A stretch of DNA of 64,000 nt from Chiridota heheva (GCA_020152595.1 JAIGNY010003262.1:41001-105000), one strand, 5' to 3'. Shown: positions 13,198 through 25,900, counted from the stretch's first letter. Notes: a model not told the origin generated them from the letters alone. Made by a program: numbers and translations.

Positions 13198-16100
13198 TCT
13201 TAGTATTGGGAATGGTAGGTGGATGGAGGATCATTGGTAGATAGGGGTGGATGATAGTAGGGTATATTGGGGATGGTAGGTGGATGGAGGATCGTTGGTA
13301 GATAGGGGTGGATGATAGTAGGGTATATTGGGGATGGTAGGTGGATGGAGGATCATTGGTAGATAGGGGTGGATGATAGTAGGGTATATTGGGATGGTAG
13401 GTGGATGGAGGATCATTGGTAGATAGGGGTGATGATAGTAGGGTATATTGGGGATGGTAGGTGGATGGAGGATCATTGGTAGATAGGGGTGGATGATAGT
13501 AGGGTATATTGGGGATGGTAGGTGGATGGAGGATCATTGGTAGATAGGGGTGGATGATAGTAGGGTATATTGGGGATGGTAGGTGGATGGAGGATCATTG
13601 GTAGATAGGGGTGGATGATAGCAGGGTATATTGGGAATGGTAGGTGGATGGAGGATCATTGGGTAGATGAGGTGGATGATAGCAGGGTATATTGGGAATG
13701 GTAGGTGGATGGAGGATCATTGGTAGATAGGGGTGGATGATAGTAGGGTCTATTGGGGATGGTAGGTGGATGGAGGATCATTGGTAGATAGGGGTGGATG
13801 ATAGCAGGGTATATTGGGGATGGTAGGTGGATGGAGAATCGTTGGTAGATAGGGGTGGATGATAGCAGGGTATATTGGGGATGGTAGGTGGATGGAGGAT
13901 CATTGGTAGATAGGGGTGGATGATAGCAGGGTATATTGGGAATGGTAGGTGGATGGAGGATCATTGGTAGATAGGGGTGGATGATAGCAGGTTATATTGG
14001 GAATGGTAGGTGGAAGGAGGATCGTTGGTAGATAGGCAGGGTATATTGGGATGGTAGGTGTATGGAGGACTATTGGTAAATAGGGGTGGATGATAACAGG
14101 GTATATTAGGAATGGTAGGTGGATGGAGGATCATTGGGTAGATGAGGTGGATGATAGCAGGGTATATTGGGAATGGTAGGTGGATGGAGGATCATTGGTA
14201 GATAGGGGTGGATGATAGTAGGGTCTATTGGGGATGGTAGGTGGATGGAGGATCATTGGTAGATAGGGGTGGATGATAGCAGGGTATATTGGGGATGGTA
14301 GGTGGATGGAGAATCGTTGGTAGATAGGGGTGGATGATAGCAGGGTATATTGGGATGGTAGGTGGATGGAGGATCATTGGTAGATAGGGGTGGATGATAG
14401 CAGGGTATATTGGGAATGGTAGGTGGATGGAGGATCATTGGTAGATAGGGGTGGATGATAGCAGGTTATATTGGGAATGGTAGGTGGAAGGAGGATCGTT
14501 GGTAGATAGGCAGGGTATATTGGGATGGTAGGTGTATGGAGGACTATTGGTAAATAGGGGTGGATGATAACAGGGTATATTAGGAATGGTAGGTGGATGG
14601 AGGATCATTGGGTAGATGAGGTGGATGATAGCAGGGTATATTGGGAATGGTAGGTGGATGGAGGATCATTGGTAGATAGGGGTGGATGATAGCAGGGTAT
14701 ATTGGGAATGGTAGGTGGATGGAGGATCATTGGTAGATAGGGGTGGATGATAGCAGGTTATATTGGGAATGGTAGGTGGAAGGAGGATCGTTGGTAGATA
14801 GGCAGGGTATATTGGGATGGTAGGTGTATGGAGGACTCTTGGTAGATAAGGGTGGATGATAACAGGGTATATTAGGAATGGTAGGTGGATGCAGGATCAT
14901 TGGGTAGATGAGGTGGATGATAGCAGGGTATATTGGGAATGGTAGGTGGATGGAGGATCATTGGTAGATAGGGGTGGATGATAGCAGGTTATATTGGGAA
15001 TGGTAGGTGGAAGGAGGATCGTTGGTAGATAGGCAGGGTATATTGGGATGGTAGGTGTATGGAGGACTCTTGGTAGATAAGGGTGGATGATAACAGGGTA
15101 TATTAGGAATGGTAGGTGGATGCAGGATCATTGGGTAGATGAGGTGGATGATAGCAGGGTATATTGGGAATGGTAGGTGGATGCAGGATCATTGGTAGAT
15201 AGGGGTGGATGATAGCAGGGTATATTGGGAATGGTAGGTGGATGGAGGATCATTGGTAGATAGGGGTGGATGATAGCAGGTTATATTGGGAATGGTAGGT
15301 GGAAGGAGGATCGTTGGTAGATAGGCAGGGTATATTGGGATGGTAGGTGTATGGAGGACTCTTGGTAGATAAGGGTGGATGATAACAGGGTATATTAGGA
15401 ATGGTAGGTGGATGGAGGATCATTGGGTAGATGAGGTGGATGATAGCAGGGTATATTGGGAATGGTAGGTGGATGGAGGATCATTGGTAGATAGGGGTGG
15501 ATGATAGCAGGGTGTATTGGGAATGGTAGGTGGATGGAGGATCATTGGTAGATAGGGGTGGATGATAACAGGGTATATTGGGAATGGTAGGTGGATGGAG
15601 GATCATTGGGTAGATGATATTGGGAATGGTAGGTGGATGGAGGATCATTGGTAGATAGGGGTGGATGATAGCAGGTATATTGGGAATGGTAGGTGGATGG
15701 AGGATCGTTGGTAGATAGGGGTGGATGATAGCAGGGTATATTGGGAATGGTAGGTGGATGGAGGATCATTGGTAGATAGGGGTGGATGATAGCAGGGTAT
15801 ATTGGGAATGGTAGGTGGATGGAGGATCATTGGGTAGATGAGGTGGATGATAGCAGGGTATATTGGGAATGGTAGGTGGATGGAGGATCATTGGTAGATA
15901 GAGGTGGATGATAGCAGGGTATATTGGGAATGGTAGGTGGATGGAGGATCATTGGGTAGATGAGGTGGATGATAGCAGGGTATATTGGGAATGGTAGGTG
16001 GATGGAGGATCATTGGTAGATAGGGGTGGATGATAGCAGGTATATTGGGAATGGTAGGTGGATGGAGGATCATTGGGTAGATGAGGTGGATGATAGCAGG

Positions 16101-16665
16101 GTATATTGGGAATGGTAGGTGGATGGAGGATCATTGGTAGATAGGGGTGGATGATAGCAGGGTATATTGGGAATGGTAGGTGGATGGAGGATCATTGGGT
16201 AGATGAGGTGGATGATAGCAGGGTATATTGGGAATGGTAGGTGGATGGAGGATTGTTGGTAGATAGGGGTGGATGATAGCAGGGTATATTGGGAATGGTA
16301 GGTGGATGCAGGATCATTGGTAGATAGGGGTGGATGATAGCAGGGTATATTGGGAATGGTAGGTGGATGGAAGAACATTGGTAGATAGGGGTGGATGATA
16401 GCAGGGTATATTGGGGATGGTAGGTGGATGGAGGATCATTGGTAGATAGGGGTGGATGATAGCAGGTTATATTGGGGATGGTAGGTGAATGGAGGATCAT
16501 TGGTAGATAGGGGTGGATAATAGCAGGTATATTGGGAGTGGTAGGTGGATGGAGGATCATTGGTAGATAGGGGTGGATGATAGCAGGTTATATTGGGGAT
16601 GGTAGGTGGATGGAGGATCATTGGTAGATAGGGGTGGATGATAGCTGGTTATATTGGGGATGGTA
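13198..16665. repeat. 61-bp minisatellite, about 57 copies, C-poor on + strand
   Basis: Units contain GGATGGTAGGTGGATGGAGG, ATCATTGGTAGATAGGGG and TGGATGATAGCAGGGTATAT. Only one or two of 61 bases are C, so the transcribed gene strand is strongly G/A-rich. Variant blocks recur: a short unit GGTAGATAGGCAGGGTATAT with GTATGGAGGACT appears near 14030, 14500, 14795, 15030 and 15320, showing duplication of multi-unit blocks. Minus-strand frames (MILHPPTIPN repeats) are by-products. Confidence 0.96.
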
Positions 16666-17650
16666 GTGGTAGCAGGTGAATGGAAGATGCTAAGTGAGTA
16701 AGACATGGTACAGTAGTTTATTGGGGTAGCGTAGGTGTAGGTGGGTTAAGTAGGGTGATTGAGTTCAATTAGGACTGTTTGGTGGGGACGTGAACTACAG
16801 GGAAGAATGTGGGGTAGAAGATGATTGGACATGATCAGCAGAAAATAAAGATAAATTGTTGTTGGAAAGAAGAAAAGGCTCCACAGGGATTTGTACCCTT
16901 AAAGGGAATTGCAACTATATTTTTGTCTCCCTTGAAAGGTAAATTATATAGTATATGGATAGCAATCAAAATATTTTGATCAGGCATGAAAGGAATCTCT
17001 TGCCTCAGTAGAAGTTAAAAACAAGAGTTCTGGTATGAAAATAAGTGTTTACAATATTTGCTGGCATGAATAGAAATGAAACATTAAAGATTTACCCTAA
17101 ATGAATCAACACTGGCAGTTCTGTCAGATTAGGTATATAGATAGCCTAATCTGATTTATGAGTGGAGGGCAGGTAGATGGACATAGAAAATGGATTCAAA
17201 ATATAGGACATGATGAATGAGAGATGAGGGAGATTGAGTGGGAGATTGTTGCTAGACAAAAAGTGGAAATAGATGCTGCAGAGCAAATATGAGAAGTAAG
17301 TGGGAGGTCTAGGAGTAACATTTTTTGGGGAATATGTGTATGTGCAAGAATTGCTATCAGTAGGGGATGGGATTTGTATTGTTTTGCAATACCTTTAACC
17401 CACAAAGTTGATAATCACTAAAGAAATCCCTGAAGGCATATAGACATGACAGGTAGAAGTTTTATATTTCCTATAGGTAGTTTTACATTCTGAAGTCTTT
17501 AAATTACCATAAGAGCACCTGTGGGTAATCATGTATTATCATATTTTAAAGAAATCGTGATGTATGAGAGAGAAGGCAGCTCAAATCATCAGTGTAATTT
17601 TTGGTTCCGATGCAATATAATAAGGAACCAGTATGTAGTCATGCTGGTTT
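16666..17650. other. Intronic sequence, no recognised gene
   Basis: The first 150 bases are degenerate G-rich sequence related to the adjoining array (GTAGGTGTAGGTGGGTTAAG). The rest is A+T-rich with no domain-bearing ORF; the minus ORF 17196-17405 has no recognisable features. Confidence 0.4.
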
Positions 17651-17724
17651 GTGTATGTGTATGTATGTGTGTATGGGTGGTGTATTGATGTATTTATGTG
17701 TGTATGTATGTATGTGTCTGTGGC

Positions 17725-18454
17725 ACCAGCTTGTAAAATGATATCTCAAGAACCATGTGGTGGATTTGTGTCTACTTGGTATATGGATGCGTTGTGGTTT
17801 TTAGATGATCCCTTTTGTTTTTGTGCTAATGTCATGAATATTAATTAGTAGGCGGGTCTAAATGTAAAAATTATGTTTAAAAGCTTGTAAACACGATATC
17901 TTAAGAACCGTGCAGTGGATTTATGTCATATTTGGCATATGGATGTGTTGTGGTCTGTAGATATCCCTATCATTTTTGGTGCTGTCTTGAATATTAATTA
18001 GTAGGTGGGGCTAAATTTAAAATTCTCTTAACAAGCTTGTAAACACATTATTTCAAGAATCGTGCAGTGGATTTGAGTAATGCGTGGTATATGGATGTGC
18101 TGTTGTTTGTTTGTAGATGAGCACCATTGATTTTAGTGCTGATGTCTTAAATATTAATTAGTTGGTGTGGCTAACTAAAATTATGTTCACAAGCTTGTAA
18201 ACACAATATCTCAAGATCAGTGAGGTGGATGTATGTCATACTTGGTATTTGGTTGTGTTGTGGTCCGTAGATGATCCCTTTTGTTTTTTGGTGCTGTTAT
18301 CATGAATATTAATTAGTAGGCAGGGCTAAATGTAAATTCTGTTAACAAGCTTGTAAACACAATATTTCAAGAACCGTGCGGTGGATTTATGTCATACATA
18401 GTTTATGGATGTGCTGTTGTTTGTAGATGAGCCCTATTAATTTTGGTGCTGTTT
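17725..18454. repeat. About 155-bp tandem repeat, first block
   Basis: About five diverged copies. Landmarks are AAGCTTGTAAACACGATATC, TCAAGAACCGTGC, GTGGATTTATGTCATAC, TGTTGTGGTCTGTAGATGAT, TTTTTGGTGCTG and ATGAATATTAATTAGTAGGC. The last unit is interrupted in the GGTGCTG segment by the element at 18455-18829 and the array resumes afterwards. Confidence 0.85.
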
Positions 18455-18829
18455 TGTGCCAAAAAGTTTCTCTTTAAGCTTTTCTGCTGTCGACACCTAA
18501 GGTCATTTTGAAAACTAAGGGACGTATGGCAATTACCAACCCGACTTCCTGTTCAGTGTATTGTGTTTCCACTCCAAACAATTAATGTTTATCTGCCATT
18601 CCCATGCACACTACAGTCAAGTAGCCTTAGGTTATTTGTGTGTATAAGATTTACAGAAGCCAGTGCTTTTGTGATTGACATCACTCATCCGTGTTAAGTG
18701 TCTTAGTGTGAGAGATTTGTTTGCAAGCTGTTGATAGAAATAGTTGTATATTATATGCCGGAGGTGATGTGTACATTAACAGTGAATGATTGAAAGACCA
18801 TTTCTCCTAAAAAAGATATTGCTTCATGA
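18455..18829 (-). mobile_element. Dispersed element copy 1, Helitron-like candidate
   Basis: Homologous to 19621-19916 and, more distantly, to 43625-44040. Shared blocks with copy 2 are TTTCTCTTTAAGC, ATTACCAACCCGACTTCCTG, TTCAGTGTATTGTGTTTCCA and GAATGATTGA..GACCATTTCTC. Its edges are partly fixed because it interrupts a 155-bp repeat unit. On the minus strand it would start TCATGAAGCAATATC, flanked by A, as Helitrons start with TC. Orientation and class are inference. Confidence 0.5.
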
Positions 18830-19165
18830 TTAGTGGGCGGGGCTAAATGTAAAATTCTGTTAAAAAGCTTGTAATCACGATATCTTAGGAACAGTGAGGT
18901 GGATTTATGTCATATTTTGTAAATAGATATATTGTTGTCTGTAGATGATTCCTATTGTGTTTGGTGCTGATGTCATGAATATTAATAGGCCAGGCTAAAT
19001 GTAAAATTCTCTTAACAATCTTAATAAACATGATATCTCAAGATGATTAAAGTGGATTTATGCCATACTTGGTATATGGGTGTGTTGTGGTCTGCAGATG
19101 ATCCATATTGTTTTTGGTGCTGATGTCAGAAATATTAATGAGAAGGCAGGAATAACTGTGAAATT
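18830..19165. repeat. About 155-bp tandem repeat, second block
   Basis: Two more copies of the repeat at 17725-18454, starting TTAGTGGGCGGGGCTAAATG directly after the inserted element and ending near AATATTAATGAGAAGGCAGG. Confidence 0.85.
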
Positions 19166-19620
19166 CCATTTATGCTCATATATTTCCACAAACCAGATTC
19201 AAGGCTCACTCAGGTCTAACTCGATTTTTCAAAGTTATGCAGACAGATCATCAAAGCAGAAGCATTTCGTTTTAGCTCCTACTCATTCAGCTGTTGAGAG
19301 AAGTGACAATAGTTGAATGGCACACACCATTCTTTGGAGGGGATGTTAAGCTTTTGATCCTGATGGCAGAACAGTCACCCCTGCCTGATTCTCTGAAGAC
19401 TATTCGAGAAGAGAAGCGTTCATTTACTTCTAGTCGTGGCTCAGTCAAGTCCAAAGGTCTTGTGCGCTGAATCGTTGGCAGCCGGGGCTTTTAACTGGAG
19501 TGCAATGAGACGATGTAGCATTGTGATATTGTGCCTTATTAGATGCCGATATGATTGGTGACATTACAAATATAAATACAAATTCATATAATGCCTTTAA
19601 ATTCAAAACGCTGTAAATCA
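19166..19620. other. Intronic sequence, no recognised gene
   Basis: No family-bearing ORF. The frame 19080-19316 overlaps the repeat edge and is not supported as coding. Confidence 0.4.
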
Positions 19621-19916
19621 TGCCGAAAAATTTCTCTTTAAGCCTACCCGCACCCGACACCTGAGTTAATCCTTAAAACTCAGGTATGACAATTACCAAC
19701 CCGACTTCCTGTTCAGTGTATTGTGTTTCCACTCCAAACAATGATTGTTTATTAGCCATTCCCATGCACACCACAGCCAAGTAGCCCAAGGCTAGAGAAG
19801 TTTGTTTTCAAACTGGTGATAACAGTAGCTGTGTATCATAATGCCTGAGGTAATAATGTGTATTAACTGGGAATGATTGACGGACCATTTCTCTTAAGGG
19901 AAGATATTGCTTCATG
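19621..19916 (-). mobile_element. Dispersed element copy 2, Helitron-like candidate
   Basis: Near one edge it has the hairpin CCTGAGTT...AACTCAGG (8-bp stem), in the same place where copy 3 has CCCCGATTTT...AAAATCAGGGG. The middle block ATTACCAACCCGACTTCCTG and the edge GAAGATATTGCTTCATG match copy 1. It is 296 bp. A conserved subterminal hairpin with differing bases is a Helitron-type trait. Confidence 0.5.
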
Positions 19917-20224
19917 TGGTCAATTTTTAACAAATTGTTATAGCATTAAACACATTTATAGCATAGTTTCTTCCAGTTAAGCTCAAGCGTCCTGTCCATA
20001 GATTTTTTGAAAGGGAAGTTGAATACTTTATGCAATGTGTGAAACCATACAATCTTTACCAATGTTTTATGATTTTAGATCTTACCCTGTTACTCCCACA
20101 ATGTCCCCACAGGAAATCTATTATCACATCATAGGGCTTTATTTATTGCTATATTGTTTGCATGAGCATGTACTGGTTGGCCAGGAACATTGTGTGAGTT
20201 ACTTGGATATTTCCATATCTCAGA
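19917..20224. other. Intronic sequence, no recognised gene
   Basis: A+T-rich; the frame 20035-20265 has no recognisable domain and no suitable splice borders. Confidence 0.4.
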
Positions 20225-20655
20225 TGATCTACATATACTTGTACATGACATATACTTGTAAATGACATAAAACATACTTGTACATGATATATGCTTGTAA
20301 ATGACATAAAACATACTTGTACATGACATATGCTTGTATATGACATATACTTGTGCATGACATATGCTTGGTCATGACATGCTTGTACATGACATGCTTG
20401 TACATGACATATGCTTGTACATGGCATATGCCTGTACATGACATATGCTTGTACATGACATATACATTTACATGACATATACTTGTACATAACATATGCT
20501 TGTTCATGACATATGCATATACATGACATGCTTGTACATACTTGTACATGACATATATTTTTAAATGACATGCTTATACATTACTTGTTTGTACAAGACA
20601 TGTTTGTGCATGACATATACTTGTACATGGCATATACTTTTACATGACATACTAA
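20225..20655. repeat. 17-bp minisatellite, about 24 copies
   Basis: Unit TACATGACATATGCTTG with shorter variants (TACATGACATGCTTG) and doublets with AAATGACATAAAACATACT. Minus-strand open frames (CHVQAYVMYK repeats) are by-products. The array ends about 24 bp before exon C. Confidence 0.9.
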
Positions 20656-20678
20656 TAACTACTTAATTCTTCTTCTAG

Positions 20679-20836
20679 GGATTTCAACTTTTCATCATAA
20701 TCAAGAGGATCGCTCTCGCATCAGCGGGTATGAGGGTGCTCGTTCTTATGTCCGTCCTGTCCGTTATGATGATGTCACACACTCACAAGCAGGAGCTTTA
20801 GCAGACATAAGTGGTAGCTGTTATCAGTATATCAAG
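20679..20836 (+). CDS. Exon C: middle of CNTNAP-type fibrinogen-like domain
   Basis: The acceptor is AG at 20677-20678 after TTCTTCTTCT, and the donor GTATAA starts at 20837. It enters in phase 1 and exits in phase 0. The peptide carries FHHNQEDRSRISGYEGA and then SGSCYQYIK. The pattern 'H.QEDR..V.GYE..GSY' followed by 'S..C.Q.I' is specific to the fibrinogen-like module of CNTNAP/neurexin-IV-like proteins and related invertebrate proteins. The 7.8-kb intron before it is nearly all repeats, and the last array (17-bp units, 20225-20655) stops about 24 bp before the exon. The purpose of this module in invertebrate lectin-like proteins is not established. Confidence 0.9.
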
Positions 20837-21046
20837 GTATAATAATTGCAGAATGAGTTCTGGAACATTAATCATCTGCTGATCATGTATTTGGATATAT
20901 AGATAAGTAGAGCATTTGTTTCAGTCTATTTCATTTCAATCTAGAAGCTTTAAGGAGAGAAGATGAATAAAACAACATCAGGTTTCATCTTTAAAGCTAT
21001 ATCATGAACTAACGTTTTGTTTCTTATCTTTCTAAATTTCTTTTAG

Positions 21047-21170
21047 TGGGAGTGTCATGGATCATTATTAGTGAGTGGCTACACAGTGTGGTATGACAGA
21101 GATGGGACAATGAGGTTGAATTGGGGTGGTGCTCCTGTTAGCTACACTGGCTGTTCATGTGGTGTTCATG
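21047..21170 (+). CDS. Exon D: CNTNAP-type domain, WGG/CxCG segment
   Basis: The acceptor AG is at 21045-21046, after a TTTCTTTTAG tract, and the donor GTAATA starts at 21171; entry phase 0, exit phase 1. The peptide opens WECHGSLLVSGYTVWYDRDG and ends with LNWGGAPVSYTGCSCGVHG. The Trp-Glu-Cys start pairs with the 'YIK' end of exon C, and the sequence W-G-G followed by C-x-C-G is a signature of the CNTNAP fibrinogen-like module. The frame stays open for a further 190 bases past the donor, but that extension has no family resemblance and is intron. The 210-bp intron before it is the shortest in the gene. Confidence 0.9.
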
Positions 21171-21976
21171 GTAATACCCTCCACCTATTTGATCAAGGGT
21201 CTTCAAGTAGTATTTACATTTATATGGAGAAAATTCTGATTGGTTTGAAATTTTCTCAGAAAAACTACTGTGAACAATTTTTGAATAAACGTGGATCAAT
21301 TCTAACTTTGCAAACCTTTCTCTTAAAATTGGAACCTAGTTGTATTATAAAGAAAATCTTCATTTGATATTCATGAAGTGCATGGAAGATTTATTTCATG
21401 AATAACCTTATTATTGTATTGTAAATGAATGTACGTATCCCACATATAAAACAAGGGGTCAAGTCAAGTGTCTTACCAAACTAGTTTTATTGCAATAACT
21501 CATGACACTTTATCTGAAATCTATCTTTTAATTGTTTGGAAATAGATGACCTTTGCCAACTTGGCATTGGATTGATTTAAGAATCTTCTTGTGAACATAA
21601 TTCAAGGGCATTAACTCCATCAACTGAGAAACTAAATTCCCTAGATCAAATTGACAGATGATAGAAATAAAACAATTTTTATGTTCTGCTAAATTCTGTT
21701 TGTGTAATTTTTGGATGCTAGAAATCTGTTGGTTAAAGTCTGTTGGTTAAAAGTCAGACATATTGCCCTATTGCTTGTGAAAGAAAAAGTAAATGGTAGC
21801 AGAGAAAATTCAGGGGTGCATCAATGATTGAATATATTATTATAATTAAGTTTTATTGTTTAAAGTATAATAATGATGTGATCTCATAGTTTCAGATACA
21901 CTGGTACCTTTGTTTGCCCATAGGTAAATATTTAATAAACAAATCATTGAACTATAAATTAATTGGCTGTTTACAG
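21171..21976. other. Intron D-E, no recognised gene
   Basis: A+T-rich. The exon D frame runs on to 21367 without family resemblance. A small duplication AAATCTGTTGGTTAAA/AGTCTGTTGGTTAAAAG is at about 21720-21755. Confidence 0.5.
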
Positions 21977-22162
21977 GTAACTGCGCCAATGGGCATACTT
22001 GCAACTGTGAAAATAATGATAATGCTTGGCGTGAAGATGGTGGTTATCTGGAGGAGAAAGATTACCTCCCTGTCTCACAAATGGCGTTTGGTGACACTGG
22101 AGATTCTTCTGAGGAAGGCTACATTACATTAGGAGCACTGTACTGCAAGAATGATGAGTCAT
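21977..22162 (+). CDS. Exon E: C-terminal part of CNTNAP-type domain
   Basis: The acceptor AG is at 21975-21976 and the donor is T|GTAAGT at 22163. Both ends are phase 1. The peptide contains CANGHTCNCENNDNAW, EKDYLPVSQMAFGDTGDSS and YITLGALYC. The elements 'CNC(D/E)', 'LPV...FGDTG.S' and 'Y.LG.L.C' close the CNTNAP-type fibrinogen-like module and hold its last disulfides. With exons B to D the module is about 197 residues, the usual size. The final 18 bases plus the donor are the seed of the tandem array at 22145-22710, so a near-identical donor recurs about every 44 bp downstream. Splicing at 22162 keeps phase with exon F (T + AT gives Tyr). Confidence 0.9.
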
Positions 22163-22710
22163 GTAAGTTTGACCCTTAAATAATGTACAGTATGCAAGAA
22201 TAATCAGTCATGTAAGTTTGACCCATTAGTAATGTATGCAAGAATGATTTGTCATATAAGTTTGATCCATAAGTAATGTATGCAAGAATGATGAGTCATG
22301 TAAGTTTGATCCATTAGTAATGTATGGAAGAATGATGAGTCATGTAAGTTTGACCCATAAGTAATGTATGCAAGAATGATGAGTCATGTAAGTTTGACCC
22401 TTAAATAATGTACAGTATGCAAGAATGATCAGTCATGTAAGTTTGACCCATTAGTAATGTATGCAAGAATGATTTGTCATATAAGTTTGATCCATAAGTA
22501 ATGTGTGCAAGAATGATGAGTCATGTAAGTTTGATCCATAAGTAATGTATGCAAGAATGATTTGTCATGTAAGTTTTATCCATAAGTAATTTATGGAACA
22601 TTGATGAGTCATGTAAGTTTAACCCATTAGTAATGTGTGCAAGAATAATGAGTCATGTAAGTTTGACCCATTAGTAATGTACGCAAGAATGAGAGTCATG
22701 TAAGTTTGAT
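22145..22710 (+). repeat. 44-bp tandem repeat seeded by exon E end and its splice donor
   Basis: The first unit starts within exon E (GCAAGAATGATGAGTCAT, coding for KNDES) and runs over the donor (GTAAGTTTGACC) into the intron. About 12-13 units follow, each with GCAAGAATGATGAGTCAT|GTAAGTTTGA or a close variant, then CCATTAGTAATGTAT. Most copies keep TCATGTAAGT, an intact 5' splice-site sequence. A few have TCATATAAGT, which destroys GT. A 49-bp variant with TACAGTAT occurs at least twice. Confidence 0.93.
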
Positions 22711-22960
22711 CTAACACTAATTTTATTTGACGGTGATACCACCCTTTAAGCATGTTATTTGACGGTGATGCCGTGAAAGTGATTCCTTTTGGAAAGTGTG
22801 GAATGTTCTACATTTCTTTTTGCTTTTTAGTATTTGATAGCGAGAATATCAAACTTTAATAGCAGGTTGAGGTATATGATCATGAACGAATTGGTGTCAG
22901 AAACCATGTTTATATTTAACGTTTATTGTTGAGATGGAGTATTTATATGTGTATTTACTT
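22711..22960. other. Intron spacer between two arrays
   Basis: A+T-rich; a short direct repeat TTATTTGACGGTGATNCC occurs twice (22725-22790). No gene seen. Confidence 0.5.
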
Positions 22961-25900
22961 TATGCATCATGGTTGATCACATGGAGATAGCTTACTAAGT
23001 CAGATGATGGTATGCCTACTGTGATTTATGCATCATAGTTGATCACATGGAGATAGCTTACTAAGTCAGATGATGGTATGCCTGCTGTGATTCATGCATC
23101 ATGGTTGATCACATGGAGATAGCTGACTAAGCCAGATGATGGTATGCCTGCTGTGATTCATGCATCATGGTTGATCACATGGAGATAGCTTACTAAGCCA
23201 GATGATGGTATGCCCGCTGTGATTTATGCATCATGGTTGATCACATGGAGATAGCTGACTAAGCCAGATGATGGTATGCCTGCTGTGATTCATGCATCAT
23301 GGTTGATCACATGGAGATAGCTTACTAAGTCAGATGATGGTATGCCTGCTGTGATTCATGCATCATGGTTGATCACATGGAGATAGCTGACTAAGTCAGA
23401 TGATGGTATGCCCGCTGTGATTCATGCATCATGGTTGATCACATGGAGATAGCTTACTAAGCCAGATGATGGTATGCCTACTGTGATTTATGCATCATGG
23501 TTGATCACATGGAGATAGCTTACTAAGTCAGATGATAGTATGCCCGCTGTGACTCATGCATCATGGTTGATCACATGGAGATAGCTTACTAAGCCAGATG
23601 ATGGTATGCCTACTGTGATTTATGCATCATGGTTGATCACATGGAGATAGCTTACTAAGTCAGATGATGGTATGCCCGCTGTGATTTATGCATCATGGTT
23701 GATCACATGGAGATAGCTTACTAAGCCAGATGATGGTATGCCTACTGTGATTTATGCATCATGGTTGATCACATGGAGATAGCTTACTAAGTCAGATGAT
23801 GGTATGCCCGCTGTGATTTATGCATCATGGTTGATCACATGGAGATAGCTTACTAAGTCAGATGATAGTATGCCCGCTGTGATTTATGCATCATGGTTGA
23901 TCACATGGAGATAGCTTACTAAGCCAGATGATGGTATGCCCGCTGTGATTTATGCATCATGGTTGATCACATGGAGATAGCTTACTAAGCCAGATGATGG
24001 TATGCCTACTGTGATTTATGCATCATGGTTGATCACATGGAGATAGCTTACTAAGTCAGATGATGGTATGCCCGCTGTGATTCATGCATCATGGTTGATC
24101 ACATGGAGATAGCTTACTAAGCCAGATGATGGTATGCCTACTGTGATTTATGCATCATGGTTGATCACATGGAGATAGCTTACTAAGTCAGATGATGGTA
24201 TGCCTGCTGTGATTCATGCATCATGGTTGATCACATGGAGATAGCTGACTAAGTCAGATGATGGTATGCCCGCTGTGATTCATGCATCATGGTTGATCAC
24301 ATGGAGATAGCTGACTAAGCCAGATGATGGTATGCCCGCTGTGATTTATGCATCATGGTTGATCACATGGAGATAGCTGACTAAGCCAGATGATGGTATG
24401 CCTGCTGTGATTCATGCATCATGGTTGATCACATGGAGATAGCTTACTAAGTCAGATGATGGTATGCCCGCTGTGATTAATGCATCATGGTTGATCACAT
24501 GGAGATAGCTTACTAAGTCAGATGATGGTATGCCCGCTGTGATTCATGCATCATGGTTGATCACATGGAGATAGCTTACTAAGTCAGATGATGGTATGCC
24601 GGCTGTGATTCATGCATCATGGTTGATCACATGGAGATAGCTTACTAAGTCAGATGATGGTATGCCCGCTGTGTGATTCATGCATCATGGTTGATCACAT
24701 GGAGATAGCTTACTAAGCCAGATGATGGTATGCCTGCTGTGATTCATGCATCATGGTTGATCACATGGAGATACTGTAGCTTACTAAGTCAGATGATGGT
24801 ATGCCTGCTGTGATCCATGCATCATGGTTGATCACATGGAGATAGCTGACTAAGCCAGATGACGGTATGCCTACTGTGATTTATGCATCATGGTTGATCA
24901 CATGGAGATAGCTTACTAAGCCAGATGATGGTATGCCTGCTGTGGTTCATGCATCATGGTTGATCACATGGAGATAGCTTACTAAGTCAGATGATGGTAT
25001 GCCCGCTGTGATTCATGCATCATGGTTGATCACATGGAGATACTGTAGCTTACTACAGTAAGCCAGATGATGGTATGCCCGCTGTGATTCATGCATCATG
25101 GTTGATCACATGGAGATAGCTTACTAAGTCAGATGATGGTATGCCCGCTGTGATTCATGCATCATGGTTGATCACATGGAGATACTGTAGCTTACTACAG
25201 TAAGCCAGATGATGGTATGCCCGCTGTGATTCATGCATCATGGTTGATCACATGGAGATAGCTTACTAAGCCAGATGATGGTATGCCCGCTGTGATTTAT
25301 GCATCATGGTTGATCACATGGAGATAGCTGACTAAGCCAGATGATGGTATGCCTGCTGTGATTCATGCATCATGGTTGATCACATGGAGGTAGCTTACTA
25401 AGTCAGATGATGGTATGCCCGCTGTGATTTATGCATCATGGTTGATCACATGGAGATAGCTTACTAAGCCAGATGATGGTATGCCCGCTGTGATTCATGC
25501 ATCATGATTGATCACATGGAGATAGCTTACTAAGTCAGATGATGGTATGCCTACTGTGATTTATGCATCATGGTTGATCACATGGAGATAGCTGACTAAG
25601 TCAGATGATGGTATGCCCGCTGTGATTTATGCATCATGGTTGATCACATGGAGATAGCTTACTAAGCCAGATGATGGTATGCCCGCTGTGATTCATGCAT
25701 AATGGTTGATCACATGGAGATAGCTTACTAAGTCAGATGATAGTATGCCTACTGTGATTCATGCATCATGGTTGATCACATGGAGATAGCTTACTAAGTC
25801 AGATGATGGTATGCCCGCTGTGATTCATGCATCATGGTTGATCACATGGAGATAGCTTACTAAGTCAGATGATGGTATGCCTGCTGTGATTTATGCATCA

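Noticed and set aside
13043..16621. Proline-rich minus-strand frames (MILHPPTIPN cycle)
   Set aside because: By-product of the C-poor 61-bp array.
21171..21367. Extension of exon D to the stop at 21367
   Set aside because: The open frame continues by chance; the family pattern resumes exactly after the donor at 21171 on exon E.
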